Part shown: one piece after another, positions 12,017 through 22,837 of the stretch
Layout: the number at the start of each line of letters is the position of its first letter
How positions within the stretch are numbered: the first letter of the stretch is position 1
DNA from: Aricia agestis
Taxonomy: Eukaryota; Arthropoda; Insecta; Lepidoptera; Lycaenidae
DNA: 64,000 nt
NCBI RefSeq assembly: GCF_905147365.1
Contig: NC_056428.1
Location: 26,504,001-26,568,000, forward strand
Direction: 5' to 3'
Made by a program: the position numbers and the translations under genes
The notes under the pieces: model-generated
What the model was told of the DNA's origin: nothing
Databases searched by the model: none
What the model saw: the letters and a program-made list of their open reading frames with translations, nothing else

Positions 12017-12413
12017 TACTAGGTGACGCCTGAAACTCCGTTGTGCCATAACTCTTGCACAACGGAGTAACCGCGCGGGATTCGGGAACCGTACATTTTC
12101 CCGAGACAAAAAGTATCCTATGTCCAGTGGCGTAAATATAGGGCTGGCAAAATGCCACGGGCCCCCGACCCAAATGGGCAAAAAAATTTAAGTACATAAT
12201 ATTGTTTATTATAAACGTGACGATTTTTACTGATAGAGCCCCATCAATTTGCCATGGGCCCCGGATCTTATAGTTACGCCACTGTCTATGTCCTTTTCGG
12301 GACACTTAAGATTATATTATGGAGTTATCCATGCCAAATTTCAGCAAAATCTATTAGTTAAGAGGTAACAGACAGACACACTTTCGCACTTATAATATTA
12401 TTAGTAAATTAGT
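12017..12413 (+). mobile_element. SINE interrupted by a hAT MITE
   Basis: Same family as 9626-9836. The two halves (to 12124 and from 12293) join exactly at AAGTATCCTATGTC/CTTTTCGGGAC once the insert and one target copy are removed. Confidence 0.8.
12125..12284. mobile_element. hAT-type MITE nested in SINE, 160 bp
   Basis: The ends CAGTGGCGTAA and TTACGCCACTG are classic hAT termini. The 8 bp flanks CCTATGTC and TCTATGTC match at 7 positions, as expected for a hAT target duplication. Confidence 0.9.
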
Positions 12414-12614
12414 AATATCAGTAATTAGTATGATAATGTTATAAATGCGAAAGTGAATATTGAAGGAATTAGTAATAAATATTGAACCGACAATAATTTT
12501 ATTTATATAGTTTTTTCAATTACAATATATTATTATACATAAAACAATGATATTAAAAATAACTTGCACGTGATATTTTATAAATATTCATGCGAGATTT
12601 AGATTTAAGCATGA

Positions 12615-12749
12615 TTAATAATCGGCATGTTGATTTCGATACGTTTCCCAATTCCGTCTCAGAAACGAATAAAACGTTAATTCACGAATCCGAGATTGGG
12701 AATTTTTGCACCCTACAACACAGCAGTACCAGTACCTCGTACCGCCCAT
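12615..12749 (-). pseudogene. THAP-type zinc-finger fragment
   Basis: A 44-codon frame starting MGGTRYWYCCVVGCKN and continuing TFYSFLRRNWETYRNQ resembles the N-terminal half of a THAP DNA-binding domain (C-x2-4-C, then F-x-x-F and W). It stops before the second C/H zinc pair. The upstream minus-strand sequence is GC-richer and UTR-like. It could instead be a first exon whose partner I cannot find; no convincing donor is seen before the stop. Confidence 0.5.
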
Positions 12750-13543
12750 ATTTTCCTTATTCAGAGCACTTTTTAACGTTTTCAACGTGTTTTCATTTTT
12801 AACTAGTAAACCGTATTTCACAGCTGATCGCACTCTGACACCCACGTGTTGCCTGAATCTGCCACTCGCCGCGCCACTAGAGATATCCAAGAGCCCTATA
12901 CTCTTTTTTTTATGGTTGCAGTCTGTTGTCAAATTAATATAACTATATGAATGATGTTGATGTAAATCGTAGATAAACATGTTCACTATCATCACTGGAT
13001 ATATTAGGTATTATACGCTTCTGTCACATGACAGGTATCTCATAATAAAGAGATATAGGTACTTTAGTTAGAGTGACAAGTCCGAAAAGGCTCTCTCTTC
13101 TAAATGTAACTTTTGAAACTGAGCCATGTAGGGCAGATGCTCCGGTTTTGGCCACTGACCCCTTTTTGGCCATTTTGGACTTCCGAGCGGTGTTATTAAG
13201 GCATAGACAATAACGTTACTTTATGATGTACGGTTTTTAAAATATTGAAATATGGCAACACTTTTACCGATGACAGTGGTGATATATCAAATTTCACTTT
13301 GACGTAATACACCATTTTTTGTAGACGGTCGTGAAATGTGGTTATTCTTAGCAAAAACAATAAGGCGAGCGGGTGAGTAATCAGTTGTAATTTTCGGAAT
13401 CTTTGTTTATTTTTTGGACGTATATGTTAATATTACATAAGAAACATACTGTCTCAGTAGAAATAAAGTTATTTTACCGCCACACTTTTAAGAAGTGAGG
13501 TTATTCGTAGGTGGCCACTAATGGTACCTAAATTATAAGATTC

Positions 13544-13577
13544 ACCATCTTTGGCCACACAGCTGGCCAAAGATGGT
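13544..13577. repeat. 14 bp inverted repeat upstream of the transposase gene
   Basis: ACCATCTTTGGCCA and TGGCCAAAGATGGT face each other across 6 nt. The arms contain the TGGCCA word that recurs through the element's flanks, so this may be a transposase-binding or autoregulatory site. Confidence 0.6.
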
Positions 13578-13668
13578 GCCCATAGGAACCCCAATTCTGG
13601 CCACATGTTTTTGTTATTGACTTTTTAATATGTGTTCTGATAGTTTTCGCTATTTTCAGAAAAACAAA

Positions 13669-14532
13669 ATGTCGAGGCTTCCGAAGAAAAATAAAGTAGA
13701 TGATGTGAAAAGAAAATTATTTCAATATTCTCCGCACAAAGTGACACAAGCATTGAACGCAATCAGAAAGGGGATGCCGGTTGCCACTGCTAGTAGAGCC
13801 TTTAATGTACCTCGAACTACTTTGCGGCATAAACTTTCTGGAAAAGCCCCAGAAACATCTGGACATGTGGGACCCCAGGCCGTTCTTGGAAGTGACATAG
13901 AAAGAGAAATTGTCTTATGGATTAAAGATTGTGCTCGTGCTGGATTTCCAATCAATAAGGAAGGTCTATTAGATTCGGTCAAAAAAGTAGTCATAAAAGG
14001 ACAACTTAAGACACCTTTTATTAATAATAGACCTTCCAGGTCTTGGTTCGACGGGTTTATGACAAGGCATCCTGACCTTAGCCAAAAACATGCTGAATAT
14101 ATCAATAAAGCTCGTGCCTTGATAACTGAGGAAAAAATTCGGAACTGGTTTAAAGAAGTTTCATCGTTATTGGGTGAAGAAAACCTCAAAATTCTAGAAG
14201 ATCCTTTGCGAGTATGGAACTGTGACAAAACTGCTTTCTTTCTGGCACCAAAAGGAAGTCTTGTCTTAGCTGAAAAAGGACAACATGTTTATGACACGTC
14301 AAAAAATAGCGACAAAGATAATATAACGACCCTTTTCACAGTTAATGCTGCTGGTCAATATGCCCCTCCGTTAACTGTGTACAAATACAAGAGAATGAGT
14401 TCTGATGTTATTGATAATGCACCAGATGGATGGGGAGCTGGAAAAACCGACAAAGGTTGGATGACTGGGGAATCATTTTATGAGTATATAGCAAATGTAT
14501 TCATTCCATACCTAAAAGAAAAATCTCTTTAA
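13669..14532 (+). CDS. pogo-like transposase, C-terminally truncated
   Basis: The protein is 287 aa from MSRLPKKNK; an upstream in-frame ATG at 13630 would add 13 residues, but CTATTTTCAG just before the chosen ATG could be a splice acceptor. Residues about 13-60 form a Psq-type helix-turn-helix (ALNAIRKGMPVATASRAF, TTLRHKLSG). Residues about 73-150 resemble the CENP-B second DNA-binding domain (WFDGFMTRHPDLS). From about 180 comes the start of a DDE_1 nuclease (VWNCDKTAFF, TLFTVNAAGQYAPP) with the first catalytic aspartate. The frame stops after IPYLKEKSL, before the block carrying the second aspartate (usually DGHxxH), and no remnant of it follows. It should bind DNA but not cut; a repressor role is possible but unproven. 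Confidence 0.85.
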   Translation: MSRLPKKNKVDDVKRKLFQYSPHKVTQALNAIRKGMPVATASRAFNVPRTTLRHKLSGKAPETSGHVGPQAVLGSDIEREIVLWIKDCARAGFPINKEGLLDSVKKVVIKGQLKTPFINNRPSRSWFDGFMTRHPDLSQKHAEYINKARALITEEKIRNWFKEVSSLLGEENLKILEDPLRVWNCDKTAFFLAPKGSLVLAEKGQHVYDTSKNSDKDNITTLFTVNAAGQYAPPLTVYKYKRMSSDVIDNAPDGWGAGKTDKGWMTGESFYEYIANVFIPYLKEKSL

Positions 14533-14853
14533 TTTTTAAGATGAATAATAAATAAATCTAGATTAATATGCATATATTTGTGTTTTATTTTTTGGTGGCC
14601 AAAACTGGCACGGAATGTGGCCATAAATGGAGTAAATCTGGCCACAAGTGGCACAAAGTGACATTTTTTTTTCTTTTTCAAATTTTTCTTTACGTATTTG
14701 AATTTCTTAAAAAACATGTTTTGCAAAGCAAGAACAACATATTTTTAAATACTTTTTTTTAAACAATCATGCTCTTTACAACTAAAACTATAGATTATGA
14801 AGGGATCAAAGTCGACGAATCTCTTAAAATGGCCAAAACCGGGTCATCTGCCC

Positions 14854-15216
14854 TAAAGTGTCACTTGGTATCTAAATCTGTTATATACAAAGTTTAGACA
14901 CCTCCATGATAATGTCATCCAGGTGCCACAAGGTATCCTTGTAAGATATTCCGATGTTGCATAAAAACCGCGTCTTTCGAATTTTGGGCGTGCTACCAAA
15001 ACCAATGAACCAAAGGACGGGTTCCAGATTCCAGGCCTTGTTTATTAGACCTAGAGATATCGTGACGGGAAGCTCTTACCGGGGCTGCTATTATGCTATT
15101 ACTACTTTATTGTCGGAAATCTGTCTTTTAAGCTTCAGTCTTAACGCACATTGTGACGGGTGGGCTGCAGGGCAGGCCGCATTATTCATGCAAGTTTTAT
15201 TCAGAGTTATGAATTC
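14854..15216. other. Intergenic, nothing recognised
   Basis: A 120-codon open frame starts at 14954 but has no family resemblance and overlaps the next repeat; treated as non-coding. Confidence 0.5.
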
Positions 15217-15494
15217 TAGGGGTCTATCCACAAAGTATGTCACACCTAAAAGGTGTCGACGAAGTGTGACATGGTGTGACAAGGAGGCGAGAGGGGTCCC
15301 AACTCCCAAGTTTTGAGACATTACATTTTAAATCGATTAAATTGAATAGCGGAGTTAAGTATGTTGAGGTAGTTTAGATTGTAAAGTGTCGTCACACTAG
15401 GGAGGTCTCATAAATGTGACCACCTTTGACACGGGGTGAGGGAAGAGGGGTCTCAAAATCATGACAATCGTGTAACGTACTTTATGGTCCCTTA
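15217..15494. repeat. MITE with inverted ends (TAGGGGTCTATCCACAAAGT)
   Basis: The right end GTACTTTATGGTCCCTTA is the diverged complement. A lone end of the same type is at 16176-16206 (TAAGGGACCATTCACAAAGT). Confidence 0.6.
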
Positions 15495-15555
15495 TCTCGG
15501 TCATACAGTATAAAAAGTGCTCCGCTGCGCTTCTCACAATGTGCGCGAAGTTCAC

Positions 15556-15699
15556 GGGTCAATTCAGACCGCAACCTGTCGCGTTACATATGCATTTCTA
15601 AATTTGTATGGGTTTGAGACATCTCACGCAGCTGAAAACTGTCAAATCCATACTTTAAATGCATAAATTACGCGTCGCGTTGCGGTATTAATTAACCCT
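15556..15699. repeat. MITE, same family as 1245-1402, copy 2
   Basis: Begins GGGTCAATTCAGACCGCAAC and ends with the complement (TTGCGGTATTAATTAACCCT). Confidence 0.7.
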
Positions 15700-16805
15700 A
15701 ACGGTTAACGCGGCGTTTTAATATCGCAATGCGGCTGATAGAACTGAATATTGGCTATCGATCTTCTGTCTAGCATACCGAGTTGACAGATAGATTTATT
15801 GTCTATTCCAAATGCTTGTGAATGTAAATAAATCCCAGCTGGTGCGTAATTTGGTTTATAGACCTACAACTACAAATAGTAGATACTACGGAAGACAAAC
15901 AGAGCCAAAAACCGGTTTAACGATATGCACATAAGTATTTTTTTAAGTTTTTTTTTTCTTCCTTTCCTTTCACTTGGTTTTCCAGTCTTTCGTCGTGTAT
16001 ACAAACTTCGTTGCCGTACTCTACGTGTTTATAATGCCACATGGAGCCATATTTGAGTGATTAAGAGAGAGACTTTAATATTCTTCTATACTGTATTCCA
16101 CAGTCCACTTCAGTGAACTTCAAGGATGACAAATGGGGTGGGCAAAATAGCTGTGACCCAAAATGTCGCCAGCAATAAGGGACCATTCACAAAGTACGTC
16201 ACACTATTTTCATAATGTTTAAACCCTAGTCCTTGTCACGAAATTGCAATTTTACATCTAATATCAGATCTACTTAATCTTTATTTAAAATAAAAAAATT
16301 GAACTCGAGAACGGCTGAACGATTTGGCAAATTTTAGTCTTGAAATATTTGTGGAAGACCAGGGAAGGTTTATATTAGTAGAAAGGAAGTGATACGACGT
16401 TCACCTGGTGATCTAGTATTTTAATAATTTCCCGGAACTCGCGCGCGAAACAGATTGCTAAAACTCAATATTCTCTACTGTAAAGTCTTGTCTACTCTAT
16501 GGAATCTTATTAAATAATAATTATCAATACCGACTTACCAAATCCGTATAGATTTTTATTAATATTATTACACTCAAAAAGAATGCAAGTAATAAGTAAT
16601 ATTATTAAGTATACAGTAATTATTTGACCTGGATTACTGATACAAAATAATTAGTGCTTTTCCACTGAATTCTCATTATTCGGTAATCCGTCCCGCACAC
16701 TGTATGAATCGCTTTATGAAAAATAATTAATTGCAAATAATATCTTATAAATATAAAATTCTTTTTTGTGTGCGTTGTTGTGTATGTTTAACCTGGGAAA
16801 ATTAA
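15700..16805. other. Intergenic, little recognised
   Basis: No coding signal. One lone MITE end lies at 16176-16206; the remainder is AT-rich. Confidence 0.5.
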
Positions 16806-16810
16806 GGAAT

Positions 16811-17655
16811 TCAGACCGAATAATTCGTGTAATTTTGAAAGTTGATACAGTTGTTCCTAAAGGTGTCCAGATGAATATACTAAAAGTCTCCGAGGGTGGG
16901 ACAAGAGCCGGCGGTGTTGGAGGGGTGGAAGGCTCTTCCTGAAAATAATAAAAAATAAATAAAATTAGATAGACTCTATTTTGAAGGAGGAATCAGGGGA
17001 CTACGTTACGCCGATTTACTGTATGTACAATTAATCGAGGTAACGTATTCCCGTGATTCCTCCTTCAAAGTTAATCCTATCTAAATTTATTCTTTTTAAA
17101 TATCTTTAGGGAGAATGAGTCTTTACCACTACGTTTTTATGTTATCGTAAACATCTTTCAAATTTATTTTATGGTCGGTCGATTGGCGGGGTACGGGGCA
17201 TTCATTTTTTGCAATTTTTAAGGGTCATATTATTTTTTATTTATTAGTAAATTTAGAAAAAAATCTAACGTAGCCTTAACAGATCATAGTATTGTATAAA
17301 AATCATTTGTCTAAACGCGTTGTCCAGGAAGTAAATTGGGAATACGTTTGAATGGAAAAACAGTGCGAGCGTACCCTTTTAATACTATGTATTTCCTAAA
17401 GTAATGACCGTACAGTAAAAATGTTTGGACGTAATTTATAGTAAATTTAATGTAGATAATTAATGTAGAAGTCACTAAAGAGATATTTTAAATAATTTTC
17501 GAGTCACAAGCAAAAACCTTGAAAAAGAGACCTTTTCCCCCCTCCCCCACCGCCGGCTCTTGTCCCACCCTCGGGGACTTTTAGTATATATTCATCTGGA
17601 CACCTTTAGGAACAACTGTACCAACTTTCAAAACTACTCGAATTATTCGGTCTGA
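16811..17655. mobile_element. Large nested foldback element, 845 bp
   Basis: Outer arms of about 118 bp begin TCAGACCGAATAATTCG and include GGTGGGACAAGAGCCGGCGG. Inside, 16963-17090 is a second inverted repeat (TTGAAGGAGGAATCA and TGATTCCTCCTTCAA). No transposase gene is present. Confidence 0.8.
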
Positions 17656-17861
17656 TCGTCGATTTTGAAACTAATTTTCTTAGACTAGTTACTGAACTCC
17701 TCCCTAATTGCTGCACCAATTATGATGATTCTTTATAGTGTGTGTTTTGAGAATGGCTTAGATTCATAGTTTCGTCTTTTAATTAATTTTTGTGTAATGT
17801 ATGTACCTAGTTATGTACAGACAGAACAAAGACTTTTGGGTTGGGTCCGCTAGTATTTATA

Positions 17862-17999
17862 ATTTCCTATCATCCTCTTCCTCATCCGCTTCCTCATCCG
17901 CATCCTCTTCCTCAAAAAATATCCTCTTCCTCATCCGCATCCTCTAAATTTGCTCGTGAAAATTCCTCTTCCTCCTCCTCTTCCTTATAATCACTTCCT
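17862..17999. repeat. Pyrimidine-rich low-complexity tract
   Basis: Degenerate repeats of CCTCTTCCTCATCCG. It follows a short-element end GGGTCCGCTAGTATT. On the minus strand this would encode acidic/glycine runs, but no surrounding frame supports a gene. Confidence 0.75.
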
Positions 18000-18019
18000 C
18001 AACAACCCTAGTTTGTGCA

Positions 18020-18057
18020 ACGGGACAGCGATGAACGTACGTTCATCGCTGTCCCGT
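18020..18057. repeat. Perfect 38 bp palindrome, no loop
   Basis: ACGGGACAGCGATGAACGT followed directly by its exact complement. The half-site resembles CATCGCTATCCCGTCGCATA within a short element at about 51350, so it looks like a head-to-head junction. Confidence 0.85.
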
Positions 18058-18304
18058 CACAAATTTTTTAATATATGTATTTAAATATGTATAACTCTAT
18101 AATATTTTAAATAATAGGTTCTACATTATACTTTTCGTCTTTTTAATTTCCTAAATTATATTCGGCTAAAAATGAAATATCCGTAACAGTTGAGGCACAT
18201 CGGGTATTCTGAGCTCTTCAATTTCGACACTAAAACGACGCGGTCTATCTATTGTAGTGCAGAAGCTCGATCTAGAGCTATTCAGGGGCGGATTAACCAT
18301 ATTA

Positions 18305-18720
18305 GGGCGCGTCCAGACGTGCGCGTATTCTGTGTGAACGCAGTGTTTGTGGAAATGTATGAGCTATATGTAATTAGTTAGTAGACATCGGATTATATGC
18401 ATTTGCATATGCAATTGCATATAATGGCACTTCTTATGCGATATATATTCTATATTCTTCTTATATTTTGGCAATTTTTCATTGATAGTGCATATTTTAG
18501 TCATATTATGTCCTCGTAATCTCCAAACTAGCTATCATGATAAACACCGAGGCCACGAAATAGAGGTAAGTGGTGACCCAGCCCTATTTATAGACTTCCA
18601 CAATATACCCGATGCCGGATACAACATATATTTCTAGAAATAAAATTTTTCTAATTGCAACACTGGAAAACTCCTAAAAATACATTTTACCTAATAATGA
18701 TTAATCGTCTGAACGCGCCC
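18305..18720. mobile_element. MITE with TTA target duplication (Harbinger-like)
   Basis: The ends GGGCGCGTCCAGACG and CGTCTGAACGCGCCC are inverted, and TTA lies directly outside each. A TTA target site suits PIF/Harbinger. It has landed next to a hAT-like end (CAGGGGCGGATTAACC). Confidence 0.75.
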
Positions 18721-19205
18721 TTACACTTGTAGCATGAGCTACGGGCACAGATTAGATACTAAATAGTCAACTTAACTACGGGCCCCACGCAATGAGGTAA
18801 TAATTGCTCTCCTGCGACTTATTTTCCTCTTTCTTTGAATTGCTACTGCTACGGGAGCATAAAATTGTATAATGTAAGAACAGAGCATTTACTTTCTTAT
18901 TTTTTTTTTGTTACGTTTCTGCAACCAGAAAAAAAATAAAGGTTTCTAATTTCTATGTTTTGTAACTTAACTGATAAAAATCGAAAGCAGGTTGAGCATG
19001 GCCGAAGTAGAGATGCGAAAAAATTAAAAATATAATTACGAATTTCAGAGACAAGAAGACATAATATTTCCTTTGTCAATCTGTCACTTTGTCTTCTGTA
19101 GAAAAAGCCCGTATAATATACAAGGTGTCCCGATACCAGTATCTGAAGTTTTAATGTCATGATGTGGTCATGATATATGGCTTTTTTGACAAGATATAAA
19201 ACCCT
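18721..19205. other. Intergenic before the LINE
   Basis: AT-rich; may include part of the LINE 5' UTR. No coding signal. Confidence 0.4.
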
Positions 19206-19221
19206 TTAAGTACTAAACCAA

Positions 19222-19962
19222 ATGAAACAAAACATTACCGAAGTTAGAAATGAAATTAACGAGTTAAAAAAATCGGAAGAGCAAACTAGAAACTTAATTA
19301 GCGTAAATGCGACGGAAATGAGCTCCAAAATCGAAAATATTAAGTCAATAACTGCAAAAATTACTTCTGAGCAAGGCGAAATCAAATCCCAGCTATCACA
19401 GCTCGAAATACAAGTTCAGGAGAGTGAAAAAAAGTTTTGCATGCTTGAATCTGATTATAATGAATTCAAACTGAATCCCACAACCTGCCAAAAAATTCAA
19501 CTGCCTCTCAACGAGCAGATTATACGCGAAATCCAAGATCGCAGGAACCGTGAACATAATATTATTCTCGTTGGTTTATCGGAGCAAACCTCATTAAATA
19601 CCAAAGCAGGGGAGTCGGTAGACGAACTGGAAGTTCTGAAAATTTTATCTTCTGTTAGTCAAGAATTACCTAAACCGACAAACATTTTTAGAATTGGAAA
19701 ATATCTTCCTGGTAAGCCTAGAAATATTAAAATTTGCTACAATAACAGTGAATCTCCCTTAGTACTGCTTCGCAACAGAAACAAATTACCTCAAACTATT
19801 AAAATCTTTTCTGATCAAACACCGTTGCAACGAAAATATTTTTTGAAAATTAAAGAGGAGCTGGCTCAACGCACCGCTAATGGAGAACGAGATTTATCTA
19901 TCAAGTATATAAAAGGAACTCCGAGCATCGTTAAATCTGGCCCAAAAAACCCGAAACAATAA
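19222..19962 (+). CDS. LINE ORF1 protein, 246 aa
   Basis: The first ~95 residues are heptad-rich and lysine/glutamate-rich (EINELKKSEEQTRNLI), a likely coiled coil for trimerisation. Then RRNREHNIILVGLSE opens an RRM-like region of the type seen in insect LINE ORF1 proteins; the end is basic. No zinc knuckle is visible. ORF1 proteins of this kind coat the element RNA. The frame overlaps the next ORF by 28 nt. Confidence 0.85.
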   Translation: MKQNITEVRNEINELKKSEEQTRNLISVNATEMSSKIENIKSITAKITSEQGEIKSQLSQLEIQVQESEKKFCMLESDYNEFKLNPTTCQKIQLPLNEQIIREIQDRRNREHNIILVGLSEQTSLNTKAGESVDELEVLKILSSVSQELPKPTNIFRIGKYLPGKPRNIKICYNNSESPLVLLRNRNKLPQTIKIFSDQTPLQRKYFLKIKEELAQRTANGERDLSIKYIKGTPSIVKSGPKNPKQ

Positions 19963-22837
19963 AAAACACTCAATCTGATTCCGTAACATATCAAGTAATT
20001 AGCGATCACAGCCATATTCAGCCTATAAATTTCCGATTATCTTTTCTGTACTTAAATGCTCGAAGTATTAGAAAAAAAGGAAAACTTGATGAATTAAAAT
20101 GCATCTTAAAATCTATACCTACCACTATTCAAGCTATCCTTATAACGGAAACATGGATTGCCTCAGAAAATCAAGCCCAAGAATTATTTATTGAAAATTA
20201 TACACACTATTACAATTACAGAACTGATATAAAAGGAGGAGGAGTATCGGCATATATACACAATGATGTCCAACATAATTTAGTCGAATCAACATACAAA
20301 GATGGTAACAATTATCTCTGGATACAAATACAAAAACTTTCTCTTAGTATAGGAGTGATTTACAATCCAGGGGATACAAACCTAGGAAGCTTTCTTGAAG
20401 AATATGAGGCACAACTCCTAAAAAGAAATAGAGCCATTATCTTTGGAGATTTTAACTTACATTTACTAACAAAAAGTAAGAAGCTTACTATGTACAAACA
20501 AACACTTAATGAAGCCGGGTATAGGATAATAAATAAACTCAACAAAACATATTGCACGCGGGATTCTATTACAAAGAAATCAATATTGGATCATGTCAGT
20601 ACAAACTTAAAAGAAAATAACTTTAATTTTACCATTATCAATTCTGCTATGTCGGACCATAAACAAATCTACGTACAGCTAAAAAAATTAAAGCCGCCAC
20701 AAAAAACTCGTTTAAGCTATGAATCCATTGATTACGCCAAATTAAAGGAATCTGTAGAAACGGATGTACTCATAAAACATTGTGATAATTTTACCCTATT
20801 CGAAAATCAGCTGAAATTACATGTAAAAAGTAGCAAAGTGATAAAAACTAAAATAATGAACTCTCCACAAGGTGATTGGATAAATCAGGACATAATCAAT
20901 GGAATCAGCCTCAGGAATCATTTATGGACACAGTTCAAGAACAATTCCGAGGATAAAACTTTAGAACAAAAATTTAAAAGACAAAGAGTCTTTGTTGCTA
21001 ATCTGATCCAGGACACAAAAAATTCCTATTATTTAAATTTATTTAAAAATTGTGCATCTAAACCTAAAAAAATGTGGTCACTTATTAATAGTTTAGCTCG
21101 TAATAAAGTAATGCATGGAAGTGAACCTTCAAAGCTCATTATAGATTCCAAATCATTTACGGATACTTATGAGATTTGTGAAATCTTTAATAATTATTTC
21201 TCGACAATAGGACTTGAATTGGCAAAAAAAATACCAAATACACATCATGATGCGGACAAGTACCTAAGATATACACTAAACACTCAACCTAACTCTGAAT
21301 TATGCTCATTACAGCCCTGCGACGCAAGTGAAGTCAGCAAAATTATAGGCTCTCTTGACTCAAACTCGAGTTCTGGTTTAGACGGCATTAGCGTAAAAAT
21401 TGTCAAAAGCCTACAGCCTCTTATATCTAATTCTTTGGCACAGACTTTTAACAAACTTATACTAGATGGAGTCCAAACTCCCTAAAAATCGCCAAAGTTA
21501 CACCTATCTTTAAATCTGGTGATAAAAGTGATCCTGGTAATTACCGGCCGATCTCAGTGTTGCCCACAATAACTAAGATCTTAGAAAAAATACTTCACGT
21601 TAGACTAACAAATTACTTAAATTCATTCGATTTCCTATCCAAACAGCAGTATGGTTTCAGAGCTAAAAGTAATACTACAGTTGCTGCAATAGATATTATA
21701 AATGAAATTAAAACTAACCTGGATAATAAACGCATTGCATTAGGGATTTTTATTGACCTAAGGAAGGCCTTTGATACCGTTAGCCACAAACTTCTGATCC
21801 ATAAGCTAAAAAGCATAGGTATCAAAGGCAATGCCCTAAAAATGTTCAAGTCATATTTACAAAATCGTTTTCAGGTTGTTAAGATTGGAAACAAAGTGAG
21901 CTCCCCGGAGCCAATTTCATGTGGAGTCCCCCAGGGATCAGTTTTGGGGCCACTATTGTTTCTAATCTACATAAACAATATTACAAAACAAGGTCTTAAG
22001 GGTCACATAACCCTATACGCTGACGACACATGCTTATTCTATTTTGGATTAAATATAAACGACTTAATTGCGCAAGCACAAGCAGACTTGAACATACTAA
22101 CAGAATGGTTCCAATGCAATTTACTAAGTATTAATATAGATAAAACCAGCTACATAATTTTCAAAGCAAAGAATAAAATAATCCATTCACATGCACCTTT
22201 AACCATCAACAATATAGCCATAGAACAAAAAGCAAAAGAAAAATATTTAGGCCTAAGATTAAAAAATAATTTAACATGGGATGACCAAATAGATCATATA
22301 AAAAATAAACTCTCGTCACTAGTTGGTTCCTTGCGAAATTTAAAAAGCTGTATTCCCCAACAGACACGTTATATGATATATAATTCCTTAGTAAAATCAC
22401 ACCTTTTATATTTAATAGAGATCTGGGGTAGTGCTACAAAAACAAAGCTAAATGAATTACAGCGAGCACAAAATAAAATAATAAAACTTCTTTTCAACTT
22501 CCCATATATGACATCAACAAAAACAATTTACAATGAAATTAAAATCCTTAATATTAATCAACTATACATATATAACACATGTATAATTATAAGAAAAATT
22601 CTCGATAAAAAAGTAAATATTAACCTAAATTTTATAAAGAAATCACAAATCTCTAGTCGCAGTAATCGCCGACCAGGCTTACTTGTATTACCCAAAGTTC
22701 GTACTAATTATGGCAAGAAAACCATGAGTTTTGAGGGAGCACAACTGTACAACAAATTGCCTGTAGATGTTAAAAATGCTAGCTCATTTAACATATATAA
22801 GAAAAAACTATTACAACACATTCACTCAATTCTATAA
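19935..22837 (+). pseudogene. LINE ORF2 (endonuclease + reverse transcriptase), one frameshift
   Basis: The frame opens at 19935 with no early ATG. Endonuclease motifs: LYLNARS, ITETW, FGDFN and SDHKQ. Reverse transcriptase motifs: VTPIFKSGD, NYRPISVL, FIDLRKAFDTVSH, GVPQGSVLGPLLF and the LYADDT catalytic box near 22017. A stop at 21483 is followed by homology continuing in another frame, consistent with a deletion of about 4 nt near 21475, so this copy cannot make full-length enzyme. Parts: endonuclease about 20031-20690, reverse transcriptase about 21480-22250, then a C-terminal region ending in TAA. Confidence 0.9.
19944..19950 (+). promoter_or_regulatory. Candidate -1 ribosomal frameshift slippery site
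   Basis: The heptamer A AAA AAC sits in the ORF1 frame 9 nt before the ORF1 stop and inside the 28 nt overlap with ORF2, which is in the -1 frame. It fits the X XXY YYZ rule. No convincing downstream stem or pseudoknot is visible by eye. Confidence 0.4.

Larger units (their letters stand above)
13131..14853 (+). mobile_element. pogo-like (Tc1/mariner superfamily) DNA transposon, 1.72 kb
   Basis: The ends are 23 bp inverted repeats matching at 21 positions (each begins GGGCAGATG and finishes GGTTTTGGCC). The element is flanked on both sides by TA, the expected target duplication. It contains one gene for a Psq/CENP-B-type transposase. TGGCCA recurs about ten times in the non-coding parts and not in the gene. 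Intact ends but a shortened transposase suggest a young copy that cannot move by itself. Confidence 0.9.

Noticed and set aside
11870..12305. Two 103-104 codon minus-strand frames
   Set aside because: They lie over a SINE and the hAT MITE inside it, in overlapping frames without conserved motifs.
13630..13668. Upstream in-frame ATG as the transposase start
   Set aside because: It adds 13 residues without family resemblance, and a CTATTTTCAG acceptor-like site lies between it and the preferred ATG; it cannot be fully excluded.
13722..14228. 168-codon frame antisense to the transposase
   Set aside because: A shadow of the real gene; the plus-strand frame carries all recognisable motifs.
14954..15316. 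120-codon plus-strand frame
   Set aside because: The end overlaps a MITE, the antisense strand is also open, and no family is recognised.
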